A DNA stretch of 12,261 nt from Nitrososphaerota archaeon. Its GTDB lineage: Archaea > Thermoproteota > Bathyarchaeia > Bathyarchaeales > Bathycorpusculaceae. The position numbers and the translations under genes are program-made. The stretch is from positions 1-12,261 of the forward strand of contig JAITBW010000161.1 in the NCBI GenBank assembly GCA_031283385.1. The letters run 5' to 3'. The notes beneath the pieces are model-generated. The model saw only the letters and a list, made by a program, of their open reading frames with translations. It did not search any database and had not been told where the DNA came from. Positions 6,676-12,261 of the stretch are shown here, one piece after another. How positions within the stretch are numbered: position 1 is the first letter of the stretch; each line of letters begins with the position of its first letter.

Positions 6676-7176
6676 ATGCTAGGCAAATACGAAAATTTCC
6701 CAACATTTATTCATTTTTTAAAAAAGTTTTCTTCAACATGTAACATAAAACAGCTTCAGCAAAAACTTGTTCAAACTCTAAAAGAATTAAACAGAAAAAC
6801 GTGCCACTTCGAAGAAATTTCCATCCCCACTATTCCAAATAGCGAAATCATTTTTGAATTTGGCATAGCAGAAGAAGAAAACTTTAATTTTTTAGACGAA
6901 CAAGAAGTCAACAGAGTACTCAATATACTTGGCAAATCTTCACTAGATTTCTTCTGCGTAATACGTTATTACAAATATAACGCTGAAAAAAAAACTGCCT
7001 TAAAATTTGACTACTACATGCTTAGAACAAAATTTGCAGCCAAAGAGATAGAATTCCAAGTTTTTCACAAACAAGGCCCACACTATATTACCCCAAAAGA
7101 ACTCGTAACAATGATCGTAAATAAAATAAACAAAACAACAAATAAAAAAATTTTACACGAAAAAACCGAAAACTGA
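6676..7176 (+). CDS. Conserved-looking hypothetical protein, 166 aa
   Basis: I do not recognise a named family, though the sequence feels like an archaeal conserved hypothetical. It looks like a soluble alpha/beta protein: a helical N-terminal third (20-45), then IPTIPNSEIIFEFGIAEE (50-67), a strand-rich core with DFFCVIRYYKYN (91-102) and ALKFDYYMLRTKF (108-120), then EIEFQVFHKQGPHYITPKEL (124-143) and a final amphipathic helix. The tail (150-166) is Lys/Asn-rich. No signal peptide, membrane helix or metal motif. The ATG is 12 bases after the SSSCA1-like stop, with GGAA 6 bases upstream, so it is translated from the same message; a functional link to the zinc-ribbon protein is inferred only. 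Coding is supported by full-length openness and the operon position. Confidence 0.7.
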   Translation: MLGKYENFPTFIHFLKKFSSTCNIKQLQQKLVQTLKELNRKTCHFEEISIPTIPNSEIIFEFGIAEEENFNFLDEQEVNRVLNILGKSSLDFFCVIRYYKYNAEKKTALKFDYYMLRTKFAAKEIEFQVFHKQGPHYITPKELVTMIVNKINKTTNKKILHEKTEN

Positions 7177-7214
7177 ACATACCAATAACAGCAGATATAC
7201 ATTCTATAGTAGAA

Positions 7215-7226
7215 ATACATATATCC
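7215..7226 (+). promoter_or_regulatory. Candidate TATA box for the ABC exporter operon
   Basis: TACATATATCC in the 107-base gap before the ATPase gene lies about 60 bases before its ATG, predicting a leader of roughly 35 bases with AGGAAC just before the start. No other strong TATA-like element is visible there. Confidence 0.4.
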
Positions 7227-7283
7227 AAAAATTATTGTACTACCCAGAAACAGAAGTCAAATACCGCAAGCAGGAACAAAAAA

Positions 7284-8246
7284 ATGTTTTCAATAGAAGT
7301 AACAAACCTTAAGAAAAATTACGGCAACCTTAAAGCAGTTGACGACATCTCCTTTAAAGTTAAACAAGGAGAAGTCTTTGGACTACTTGGCCCAAACGGC
7401 GCAGGCAAAACCACCACAATAGAAATCATGGAAGGCCTGCGAGAACGAGACAGCGGCGACATCAAAATCCTCGGATTAGACCCGTGGAAAGATGGATATG
7501 AAGTGCACAAAAAAATCGGCGTCATACCCCAAGAGTTTACCTTCTTTGAAAAAACCACACCAAAAGAGGCAATAAAATACTATGCAAGCCTCTTCAACGT
7601 TAAAGTCGACGCAGACACAATTTTAAAAGAAGTTCTACTCGACGAAAAAGAAAACCATGTTTTCGAAAACCTCTCAGGAGGACAAAAACAAAAAACAGGT
7701 CTCGCACTCTCACTTGTAAATTCACCCGAAGTCCTCTTCTTAGACGAACCAACCACAGGATTAGACCCAAACGCCAGACGAGCCATATGGGAAGTTATCC
7801 GCAGACTAAAAGCTAAAGGAAAAACCATCATTTTAACCACCCATTACCTAGATGAAGCACAACAACTCTCAGACAGAGTAGCCATCATGGACCATGGACA
7901 CATTGTAGCCATGGGCACAACAGAAGAAATCATTGAACAAAATGGCTCAGGAGAACGCCTAGAAATACACGGAGAAAAACAACTCGCTGACTACATTCAA
8001 ACAAACACTGAACTACAAGTAACATACAACGAGACAAAAGGAATAATCACTATACCATTAAAGAAAAAAATAGACATGCTAGCAGCATTAGCAGCCGCCG
8101 AACAGTCAGAAATGAAATGGGGCGAAATTCAGACACACCAAGACAGTCTCGAGGATGTATTCATCAAATTAGTTAACGAACCATTAGATGAACAAAAAGA
8201 AGAACAACAAATAGAACAGAAAAAAAATAAAAAAGGACGACAGTAA
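7284..8246 (+). CDS. ABC-2 type exporter ATP-binding protein
   Basis: 320 aa. One complete nucleotide-binding domain: Walker A GPNGAGKTT (36-44), Q-loop Q83, signature LSGGQKQK (130-137), Walker B VLFLDEP (150-156), D-loop GLD, and switch histidine H187 in TTHYLDEA. This is the DrrA/CcmA-like class of ATPases that power ABC-2 permeases. Residues about 222-300 form the usual C-terminal extension of this class, ending in a Glu/Lys/Gln-rich charged tail (301-320). AGGAAC precedes the ATG. The permease gene begins 2 bases after its stop codon, so the two are one transport unit. The substrate cannot be read from sequence; relatives export lipids, antibiotics or polysaccharide precursors. Confidence 0.93.
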   Translation: MFSIEVTNLKKNYGNLKAVDDISFKVKQGEVFGLLGPNGAGKTTTIEIMEGLRERDSGDIKILGLDPWKDGYEVHKKIGVIPQEFTFFEKTTPKEAIKYYASLFNVKVDADTILKEVLLDEKENHVFENLSGGQKQKTGLALSLVNSPEVLFLDEPTTGLDPNARRAIWEVIRRLKAKGKTIILTTHYLDEAQQLSDRVAIMDHGHIVAMGTTEEIIEQNGSGERLEIHGEKQLADYIQTNTELQVTYNETKGIITIPLKKKIDMLAALAAAEQSEMKWGEIQTHQDSLEDVFIKLVNEPLDEQKEEQQIEQKKNKKGRQ

Positions 8247-8247
8247 C

Positions 8248-9351
8248 ATGATCAGCTTTAGACGCATTTATGTAGACTTTAAAGTATTCAGCATTGGCTA
8301 TTTAAGAAACAAATTCGGATTATTCTTTGGCCTAATTTTCCCAGTTGTCCTAATCCTGATTTTTGGCGCCATTTTCAGTGGAGACACAGGAACAATAAAC
8401 GTTTATGCCCAAAATCAAGACACAGGAGCATTTAACCAAAACATAGGCAACCAATTCCTCATAGCACTAAACGAATCATCAACAATAAAAGTTATAACAG
8501 TAGATATCTCAGAAAACTTTCCAGATTACCTAGCAACACATTCCTCATCAGACGGCATAATTATACCTCCAAACTTTACAGAAAACTATTTACTAGAACA
8601 ACCAGTAAACATTACAGTCTACGGCAGCCCTGCATCAAGCACAAGTGGAATTGTCAGCGGAACCGTTAGCGGATATGCTAATTACTTCAATTTACAACGT
8701 TTCAACGGCAGCATGATCATAAGTTTAAATTCAACCACTGTTAGCACAAATCAAAGCTCATATATTGATTTCCTAATTCCAGGCTTAATCGCGTTCTCTA
8801 TACTAACAAACCCAATGTTCTCACTAGTCAACATTGCCGCAGATTACAAGAAAAACAAACTCTTCAGACAACTCTCACTAACACCACTAACAAAAATGGA
8901 GTGGCTAATTGCTAAGGTCTTATTCTATATTGCCTTATCATTTGCAGGCTTTCTGCTAATGGTCGGAGTAGGCGTTTTTGCCTTCGGAGCACACGTTACA
9001 TTATCAATATGGCTAATACCTTTCCTAATTCTGGGACCACTACTATTTGCTTCATTAGGCATGCTAGTGGGTACAGTAGCAAAAAACCCAGAAACAGCAG
9101 GAGTAATAGGCAATATAGTAACTTTCCCAATGATGTTCTTAGCAGGCACATTCTTCCCAATCGACATTATGCCAGAATATTTACAAACTATCGCACACGC
9201 TCTACCGCTATTCTATGTCACTGAAGGCTTAAACAATGTCATGGTCTACAACAACATACCAAATGCACTCATAGATATCGCAATATTAGGCACAATAACA
9301 CTAGTCATCTTTTGTCTAGCAGTTAAACTATTCAAATGGAGAGATGACTAA
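8248..9351 (+). CDS. ABC-2 type transporter permease
   Basis: 367 aa. Topology is typical of the ABC2_membrane_3 group: a first membrane helix at about 23-45 (FGLFFGLIFPVVLILIFG), a large external loop (46-170), then about five helices at 175-195, 220-247, 252-277, 284-303 and 340-360, ending in a short basic tail. The cytoplasmic coupling stretch DYKKNKLFRQLSLTPL (199-214) matches the family pattern. The external loop has six N-x-S/T sequons (N75, N109, N121, N153, N161, N168), suggesting the loop is glycosylated at the archaeal surface. AAGGA lies just before the ATG and inside the end of the ATPase gene, so translation is coupled. The stop overlaps that of the convergent thymidylate kinase. 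The substrate is unknown. Confidence 0.92.
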   Translation: MISFRRIYVDFKVFSIGYLRNKFGLFFGLIFPVVLILIFGAIFSGDTGTINVYAQNQDTGAFNQNIGNQFLIALNESSTIKVITVDISENFPDYLATHSSSDGIIIPPNFTENYLLEQPVNITVYGSPASSTSGIVSGTVSGYANYFNLQRFNGSMIISLNSTTVSTNQSSYIDFLIPGLIAFSILTNPMFSLVNIAADYKKNKLFRQLSLTPLTKMEWLIAKVLFYIALSFAGFLLMVGVGVFAFGAHVTLSIWLIPFLILGPLLFASLGMLVGTVAKNPETAGVIGNIVTFPMMFLAGTFFPIDIMPEYLQTIAHALPLFYVTEGLNNVMVYNNIPNALIDIAILGTITLVIFCLAVKLFKWRDD

Positions 9352-9965
9352 ACAAGGTCATCCCTCTTTTTAGCTTCAACTTTTTTTAAATAACAAATAA
9401 CCTCAGAGTACAATTCATCTAAAACTTCACGCCTACCTTTAGAACCATCAACACGTTTAAACAACCCCTTCTTAACATAATTTTGATATATCTCCTGCAC
9501 ACACCGCTGAGTCTGCAGATTTTCCATAACAGATTTTTTCCGTTTAAGCCTCTTTAAAACAATTTCAGGAGAAACATCAATAAAAAGAGATAAATCAGGC
9601 TTTTGCGCATTAGCATTTATAGCTTCTATCCAATCTAAACTTAAACCTGCACTACCTTGGTAAGCAAGAGAAGAATAAACATAACGATCAGAAATCACAA
9701 TTTTACCCGCCCGCAAAGCAGGCACAATAGTATGTTGCACATGTTCAACTCTATCAGCAGCAAACAGCAAAGCCTCAACCGATGTACACATACGCTCTTG
9801 CTCAAAAAGCCGTTTACGTATAAAACGACCAATTTTCCCTCTACTGGGCTCTGCCGTAAAAACGGCATCATACCCGTCTTTACAAAGCTTTTTTACCAAC
9901 AATTTAGCCTGAGTAGACTTCCCACTCCCATCTAAACCCTCAACGCAAACAAACACACCCTTCAT
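9348..9965 (-). CDS. tmk: Thymidylate (dTMP) kinase
   Basis: 205 aa, the usual length. It phosphorylates dTMP to dTDP in dTTP synthesis. Visible are the P-loop EGLDGSGKST (9-18), the TAEP segment (37-40; many homologues have TREP), RVEHVQHTIVPAL (72-84), the DRY motif DRYVYSSLAYQG (93-104) and the Arg/Lys-rich lid around 138-146. ATG at 9965 is preferred because GGGGA lies 8 bases upstream and MKGVFVCVEGLDG is the expected N-terminus; an in-frame ATG at 9974 adds three residues but overlaps that ribosome site. The stop TAG shares CTAA (9348-9351) with the permease stop on the other strand. It is divergent from the HD phosphohydrolase across one TATA-like palindrome. Confidence 0.95.
   Translation of the reverse strand: MKGVFVCVEGLDGSGKSTQAKLLVKKLCKDGYDAVFTAEPSRGKIGRFIRKRLFEQERMCTSVEALLFAADRVEHVQHTIVPALRAGKIVISDRYVYSSLAYQGSAGLSLDWIEAINANAQKPDLSLFIDVSPEIVLKRLKRKKSVMENLQTQRCVQEIYQNYVKKGLFKRVDGSKGRREVLDELYSEVICYLKKVEAKKRDDLV
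9362..9390 (+). terminator. T-tracts after the ABC permease, inside the tmk 3' end
   Basis: Past the permease stop the + strand has CTCTTTTTAGC and then ACTTTTTTTAAA, an archaeal-type termination signal. It lies within the thymidylate kinase gene, where the opposite strand encodes the Lys-rich tail LKKVEAKKRDD, so coding and termination share the sequence. Confidence 0.45.
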
Positions 9966-9998
9966 AGCAATCATCCCCTAATTAGCCAAATACGTTAA

Positions 9999-10009
9999 CC
10001 ATTATATGG
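9999..10009. promoter_or_regulatory. Shared near-palindromic TATA box for divergent tmk and HD genes
   Basis: CCATTATATGG is a near-palindrome centred at 10004, 39 bases from the tmk ATG (9965) and 47 from the HD ATG (10051). Read either way it gives a TATA-like core (TTATAT or ATATAA). Starts about 26 bases away would fall near 9978 and 10030, just before GGGGA (-) and AAGGTG (+) respectively. A second AT-rich stretch, 10013-10026, could serve the + gene instead. Confidence 0.45.
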
Positions 10010-10050
10010 AGCTACATAAATATAATTGTAAACAAAAAGGTGTAAAAAAT

Positions 10051-11331
10051 ATGCCAAAAGCATACTGGGGAGAAATTAAAGATCCAGTACACGGATACGT
10101 GTACATTACACAAACAGAAAAAAACATAATAGACACATACCCAATGCAACGATTACACAGAATCAGACAACTAGCAGGATCCGAATATGTATACCCCGGA
10201 GCCAACCACACCCGCTTCGAACACAGTTTAGGAGTAATGTTTCTAGCAGGCAACATACTTGAAAACCCACACATCTCACAAGAAGTCACCGAAGAAGAAG
10301 TAGACATAACACGAGTCAGCGCATTACTACACGACTGCGGTCACGGCCCATTCTCACACGTATTTGAACACTTACTACTCAAAAACTTACACAAAACCCA
10401 TGAAGACATAACAACATGGCTTATTGAAAAAAGCGAAATCGCAGACAAACTCTCCAAAACAGAATACACACCCAAAGAAATAAGCAAACTCGCAGTCGGA
10501 AAAGCAAACAAAACAAACAAAGCATTTCTTGACCAAATAATCAGCAGCAGCGTCGACGTCGACAAAATGGACTACATCCTAAGAGACACATACCACACAG
10601 GCGCAGAATACGGCTTTATAGACGTCTACCGCCTAATACACGCCCTAGACATTCTAGGCGAAAACTTGGCAGTAGAACTAGGCGCACTCTCAGCCCTAGA
10701 AGCATTCATGATAGCCCGCATTGAATCATTCAAAAGCATCTACTTCCACCGCATGGGACGCGCCGCACAAATTATGCTCGCAACAGCCATGGATAAAGCT
10801 AATGATGAATTAGGATTAACCTCGTTTAAAACACCTGAAGATTATCTCCAACTTGATGACTACACTGTCTGGTCAGCACTAAAAAAATGCAAAGCCTCTC
10901 AAACTATTATAAAAAATTTAGAACAACGAAAAATGCTAAAATGCGCTTACGAAAGAACATTCTACGAAAAAGACGACATGGTCAACAACTTGTTTAGCAG
11001 AGAAACACATCGCACACAAATTAGAAAGGAAATAGCAAAAGAAGCAAACGTAGACATAGAAACAGTAACCATTGACGTACCAACAGTACCAACAGTACCA
11101 TATCACCGAGCAGTAATGATGGAAATAACAGAAATCCCAGTATTCACACGAAGCACAAAAGGCAAAAGAGAACTACAAAAACTAGGAGACAGCTCAAAAA
11201 TCTTTGAAACACTCAAGGGTTTTATGAACATCATCCGCGTCTACACTAGCGAACAAAACAGAGAAGCCGTCGAAAAAGCAACAGTAAAAATTTTAGGCAA
11301 CATACCCTATGACACAAAAAGCTCTTTTTAA
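10051..11331 (+). CDS. HD-domain phosphohydrolase (COG1078, SAMHD1/dNTPase-like)
   Basis: 426 aa. An HD metal-dependent phosphohydrolase: KDPVHGYVYIT (10-20), RLHRIRQL (34-41), HTRFEHSLGV (53-62), the HD doublet in LLHDCGHGPFSH (92-103), then VDVDKMDYILRDTYHTG (168-184) supplying the last metal-site aspartates, and FKSIYFHRMGRAAQIML (227-243). This is the COG1078 layout shared with SAMHD1 and bacterial dGTPases, so dNTP triphosphohydrolase activity is likely but not proven. The C-terminal half (300-426) is less conserved and includes a tandem PTVPTVP. ATG at 10051 is chosen: GGTG at 10039-10042 lies 8 bases upstream and PKAYWGEIKDPVHG is the usual N-terminus; an in-frame ATG at 10006 overlaps the promoter region. 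It is divergent from thymidylate kinase. Confidence 0.9.
   Translation: MPKAYWGEIKDPVHGYVYITQTEKNIIDTYPMQRLHRIRQLAGSEYVYPGANHTRFEHSLGVMFLAGNILENPHISQEVTEEEVDITRVSALLHDCGHGPFSHVFEHLLLKNLHKTHEDITTWLIEKSEIADKLSKTEYTPKEISKLAVGKANKTNKAFLDQIISSSVDVDKMDYILRDTYHTGAEYGFIDVYRLIHALDILGENLAVELGALSALEAFMIARIESFKSIYFHRMGRAAQIMLATAMDKANDELGLTSFKTPEDYLQLDDYTVWSALKKCKASQTIIKNLEQRKMLKCAYERTFYEKDDMVNNLFSRETHRTQIRKEIAKEANVDIETVTIDVPTVPTVPYHRAVMMEITEIPVFTRSTKGKRELQKLGDSSKIFETLKGFMNIIRVYTSEQNREAVEKATVKILGNIPYDTKSSF
11077..11100 (+). repeat. 9-base tandem repeat inside the HD gene
   Basis: GTACCAACA is repeated directly two and two-thirds times (11077-11085, 11086-11094, 11095-11100), encoding V-PTV-PTV-P. It keeps frame, so it could expand or shrink by slippage without breaking the protein. 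Confidence 0.8.
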
Positions 11332-11348
11332 TTTTCTATGTATACATT

Positions 11349-11358
11349 TCTTATATAC
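11349..11358 (+). promoter_or_regulatory. TATA box for the 172-aa protein gene
   Basis: TCTTATATAC centred near 11354 is a good archaeal TATA box, with predicted transcription start near 11380 and a leader of about 28 bases ending in the strong GGGAAGGA (11396-11403) before ATG 11409. The T-rich stretch just before it (11327-11337) probably ends the HD transcript. Confidence 0.5.
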
Positions 11359-11408
11359 TAGTCTTACCTAAGATGATTAGATAGATATACTGTAAGGGAA
11401 GGAACAAA

Positions 11409-11927
11409 ATGTCACAAAATAAAGCAGCATGTAACACTGAAAAAAATAAAATAATACGCGTTCAGATAAAAAAGAGCCCTGAACCAGCAGCCGCACTTTA
11501 CAGTGAAAAAGACATTCGGGCAATCGTTGACGAATTTGTCACATCATGGATAAAAGGAGACATCATAATCCGTTTTCCCACTGCTAGTGAGCTGGGCAAA
11601 CAAAACCCGTTAAGCATAGCATTTCCTAAAGACCCCTCCGTAAGTGCAGAATTAAAAATCAAAGAACACTACATTGACTTAATTCTTGTTTGCGCAGGCG
11701 TAAAACCCGCTTCTAACGAAGAACAACAAAAAGCCATCTCAGAAGTCTTCAAAATGATACTTATGTTCCGTAGCGCAAATCGCATCGAAAACAAAAACAT
11801 CTCAAAAGACATCGAAAAACGCATCACAGAATTAGAAAAAACACAACAACACCAGATTAAACTAGTCGAACAAATTACAGCATTCCTCTTTAAACCTAAA
11901 AAACCCAAACAACAAACTAAGAGCTAA
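11409..11927 (+). CDS. Unknown 172-aa protein with C-terminal coiled coil
   Basis: Not recognised. Residues 1-30 are polar and basic (IIRVQIKKS). Residues 31-122 look like a small folded domain: YSEKDIRAIVDEFVTSWIKG, the strand IIIRFPTAS, IAFPKDPSVSAELKIKEHYIDLILVCAG, and helix AISEVFKMILMF. Residues 128-158 form a likely coiled coil (ISKDIEKRITELEKTQQHQIKLVEQI), followed by a Lys/Pro/Gln tail, KPKKPKQQTKS. There is no signal peptide and no metal motif; the short hydrophobic stretch around 88-97 is too short and mixed for a clear membrane helix. A strong ribosome site and a TATA box support expression as a single gene. Its position between the HD gene and a tRNA-Glu/IS edge would fit an accessory or fast-evolving gene. 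Oligomerisation through the coil is inferred. Confidence 0.7.
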   Translation: MSQNKAACNTEKNKIIRVQIKKSPEPAAALYSEKDIRAIVDEFVTSWIKGDIIIRFPTASELGKQNPLSIAFPKDPSVSAELKIKEHYIDLILVCAGVKPASNEEQQKAISEVFKMILMFRSANRIENKNISKDIEKRITELEKTQQHQIKLVEQITAFLFKPKKPKQQTKS

Positions 11928-11964
11928 AAGCTCAATTTTGAAGGGTAAAGTTTATTCATATGAA

Positions 11965-11972
11965 GTTATATT
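11965..11972 (+). promoter_or_regulatory. TATA box of tRNA-Glu
   Basis: GTTATATT, centred about 26 bases before 11995, predicts a transcription start 2 bases before the tRNA 5' end, the usual spacing for an archaeal tRNA promoter. It lies 40 bases past the stop of the 172-aa protein gene. Confidence 0.6.
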
Positions 11973-11996
11973 CTGCTTGATGCTTCCTTCTGGAGA

Positions 11997-12074
11997 GCTC
12001 CGGTAGTATAGTCCGGTCAAGTATTCCGGCCTTTCGAGCCGAAGACCCGGGTCCGAATCCCGGCCGGAGCACCA
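11997..12074 (+). tRNA. tRNA-Glu (anticodon UUC) with encoded CCA
   Basis: A full cloverleaf: acceptor GCTCCGG (11997-12003) pairs with CCGGAGC (12064-12070), discriminator A12071, encoded CCA 12072-12074. The anticodon loop CTTTCGA (12031-12037) carries TTC at 12033-12035, decoding GAA/GAG. The T-stem is CCGGG/CCCGG (12047-12051/12059-12063). No intron. Two oddities: the T-loop reads TCCGAAT, so position 55, almost always U made into pseudouridine, is C; and the top pair of the anticodon stem (C12026 with A12042) is a mismatch where tRNA-Glu usually has U-A. Either the gene is slightly divergent or the sequence has errors. Confidence 0.93.
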
Positions 12075-12146
12075 CCATTCCAAGTACATATCCTCTCCTC
12101 AAATTAGTGTATTTCAAGCACCGATTTTTAAATTCTCAAAAAATAA

Positions 12147-12163
12147 TAGACTTCTTGCGTAAC
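12147..12163. repeat. Possible terminal inverted repeat of the IS5-like element
   Basis: TAGACTTCTTGCGTAAC borders the transposase stop and resembles ends I recall for some IS5-family elements, where the stop lies at or inside the terminal repeat. The partner end lies outside the window, so this cannot be confirmed. If right, the element begins about 72 bases past the tRNA-Glu CCA. Confidence 0.3.
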
Positions 12164-12261
12164 TATGTCTTTTGTTCGTAGTTGCAGATACCAGCAATTA
12201 GGTTGAATCGTAGGCCAAAGCGTTTGCGCCTATTACGATAACGATCAGACACAATCTTAAA
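12163..12261 (-). CDS. IS5-family transposase, C-terminal fragment (runs off window)
   Basis: The - strand is open from the window's right edge to TAG at 12163-12165, giving 32 residues: FKIVSDRYRNRRKRFGLR, then FNLIAGICNYEQKT. The DRYRNRRKRFGLR-x-NLIAGI pattern is the characteristic end of IS5-type DDE transposases, including the conserved Y(2)R(3)E-region tail with basic residues. Catalytic residues lie outside the window, so I cannot tell whether the element is intact. It is transcribed towards tRNA-Glu. The stretch between (12078-12162) holds no gene. Confidence 0.8.
   Translation of the reverse strand, partial: FKIVSDRYRNRRKRFGLRFNLIAGICNYEQKT

Noticed and set aside
9657..9935. 92-codon + strand open frame
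   Set aside because: Antisense to thymidylate kinase, which has every expected motif on the other strand.
10006..10050. Upstream ATG giving a 441-aa HD protein
   Set aside because: It sits beside the TATA-like box and lacks a ribosome site; the ATG at 10051 has GGTG 8 bases upstream and the conserved N-terminus.
12026..12042. tRNA intron explaining the anticodon-stem mismatch
   Set aside because: The anticodon arm has the normal length, with a 7-base loop, leaving no room for an intron.
1..12261. CRISPR array or long repeat arrays
   Set aside because: No spaced direct repeats of 24-37 bases; the only tandem repeat is the 9-base unit at 11077-11100.

Overview
The window is AT-rich archaeal chromosome. 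It opens inside an archaeal histone gene. It carries the archaeal marker families UPF0147 and SSSCA1/ZNRD2 (autoantigen p27), a gene for the deaminated-base endonuclease EndoQ, TATA-type promoters about 40 bases before start codons, Shine-Dalgarno motifs of the GAGG/GGTG type, some TTG starts and T-tract terminators. The mix suits a mesophilic Bathyarchaeia-like or related lineage, but that placement is an impression from gene content and was not tested. I see no plasmid, phage or CRISPR hallmarks. The only mobile DNA is the tail of an IS5-like transposase at the right edge.

Layout. 1-174 (+): histone C-terminus. 348-5590 (-): read leftward, a run of five genes: a COG2509-type FAD-dependent dehydrogenase (TTG start at 5590); a zinc-ribbon protein with YdjG-like beta modules; a helical coiled-coil protein; an SPFH-domain protein with two C-terminal zinc ribbons; and EndoQ. 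The first two are 4 bases apart and the coiled-coil and SPFH genes overlap by one base. T-tracts and candidate promoters at 3404-3445 and 1672-1765 suggest two further transcription starts within the run. 5591-5938: non-coding. 5939-6217 (-) UPF0147 and 6298-7176 (+) an SSSCA1-like zinc-ribbon protein plus an unknown 166-aa protein diverge from what looks like one shared, palindromic TATA box. 7284-9351 (+): an ABC-2 type exporter, ATPase then permease. 9348-9965 (-): thymidylate kinase, overlapping the permease tail to tail by 4 bases. 10051-11331 (+): an HD-domain phosphohydrolase, divergent from thymidylate kinase, again across a single TATA-like palindrome. 11409-11927 (+): an unknown 172-aa protein. 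11997-12074 (+): tRNA-Glu(UUC). 12163-12261 (-): IS5-like transposase C-terminus.

How the genes may work together. The most interesting group is the zinc-ribbon/coiled-coil/SPFH trio. It resembles the Bacillus subtilis ydjGHI neighbourhood, in which a zinc-ribbon protein and an SPFH protein act with a PspA-type protein at stressed membranes. It may be an archaeal membrane-surveillance or membrane-remodelling module, here linked to a flavoprotein with a four-cysteine motif. EndoQ (removal of deaminated bases), thymidylate kinase (dTTP supply) and the HD phosphohydrolase (possible dNTP hydrolysis) share a nucleotide-quality theme, but they are not in one operon.
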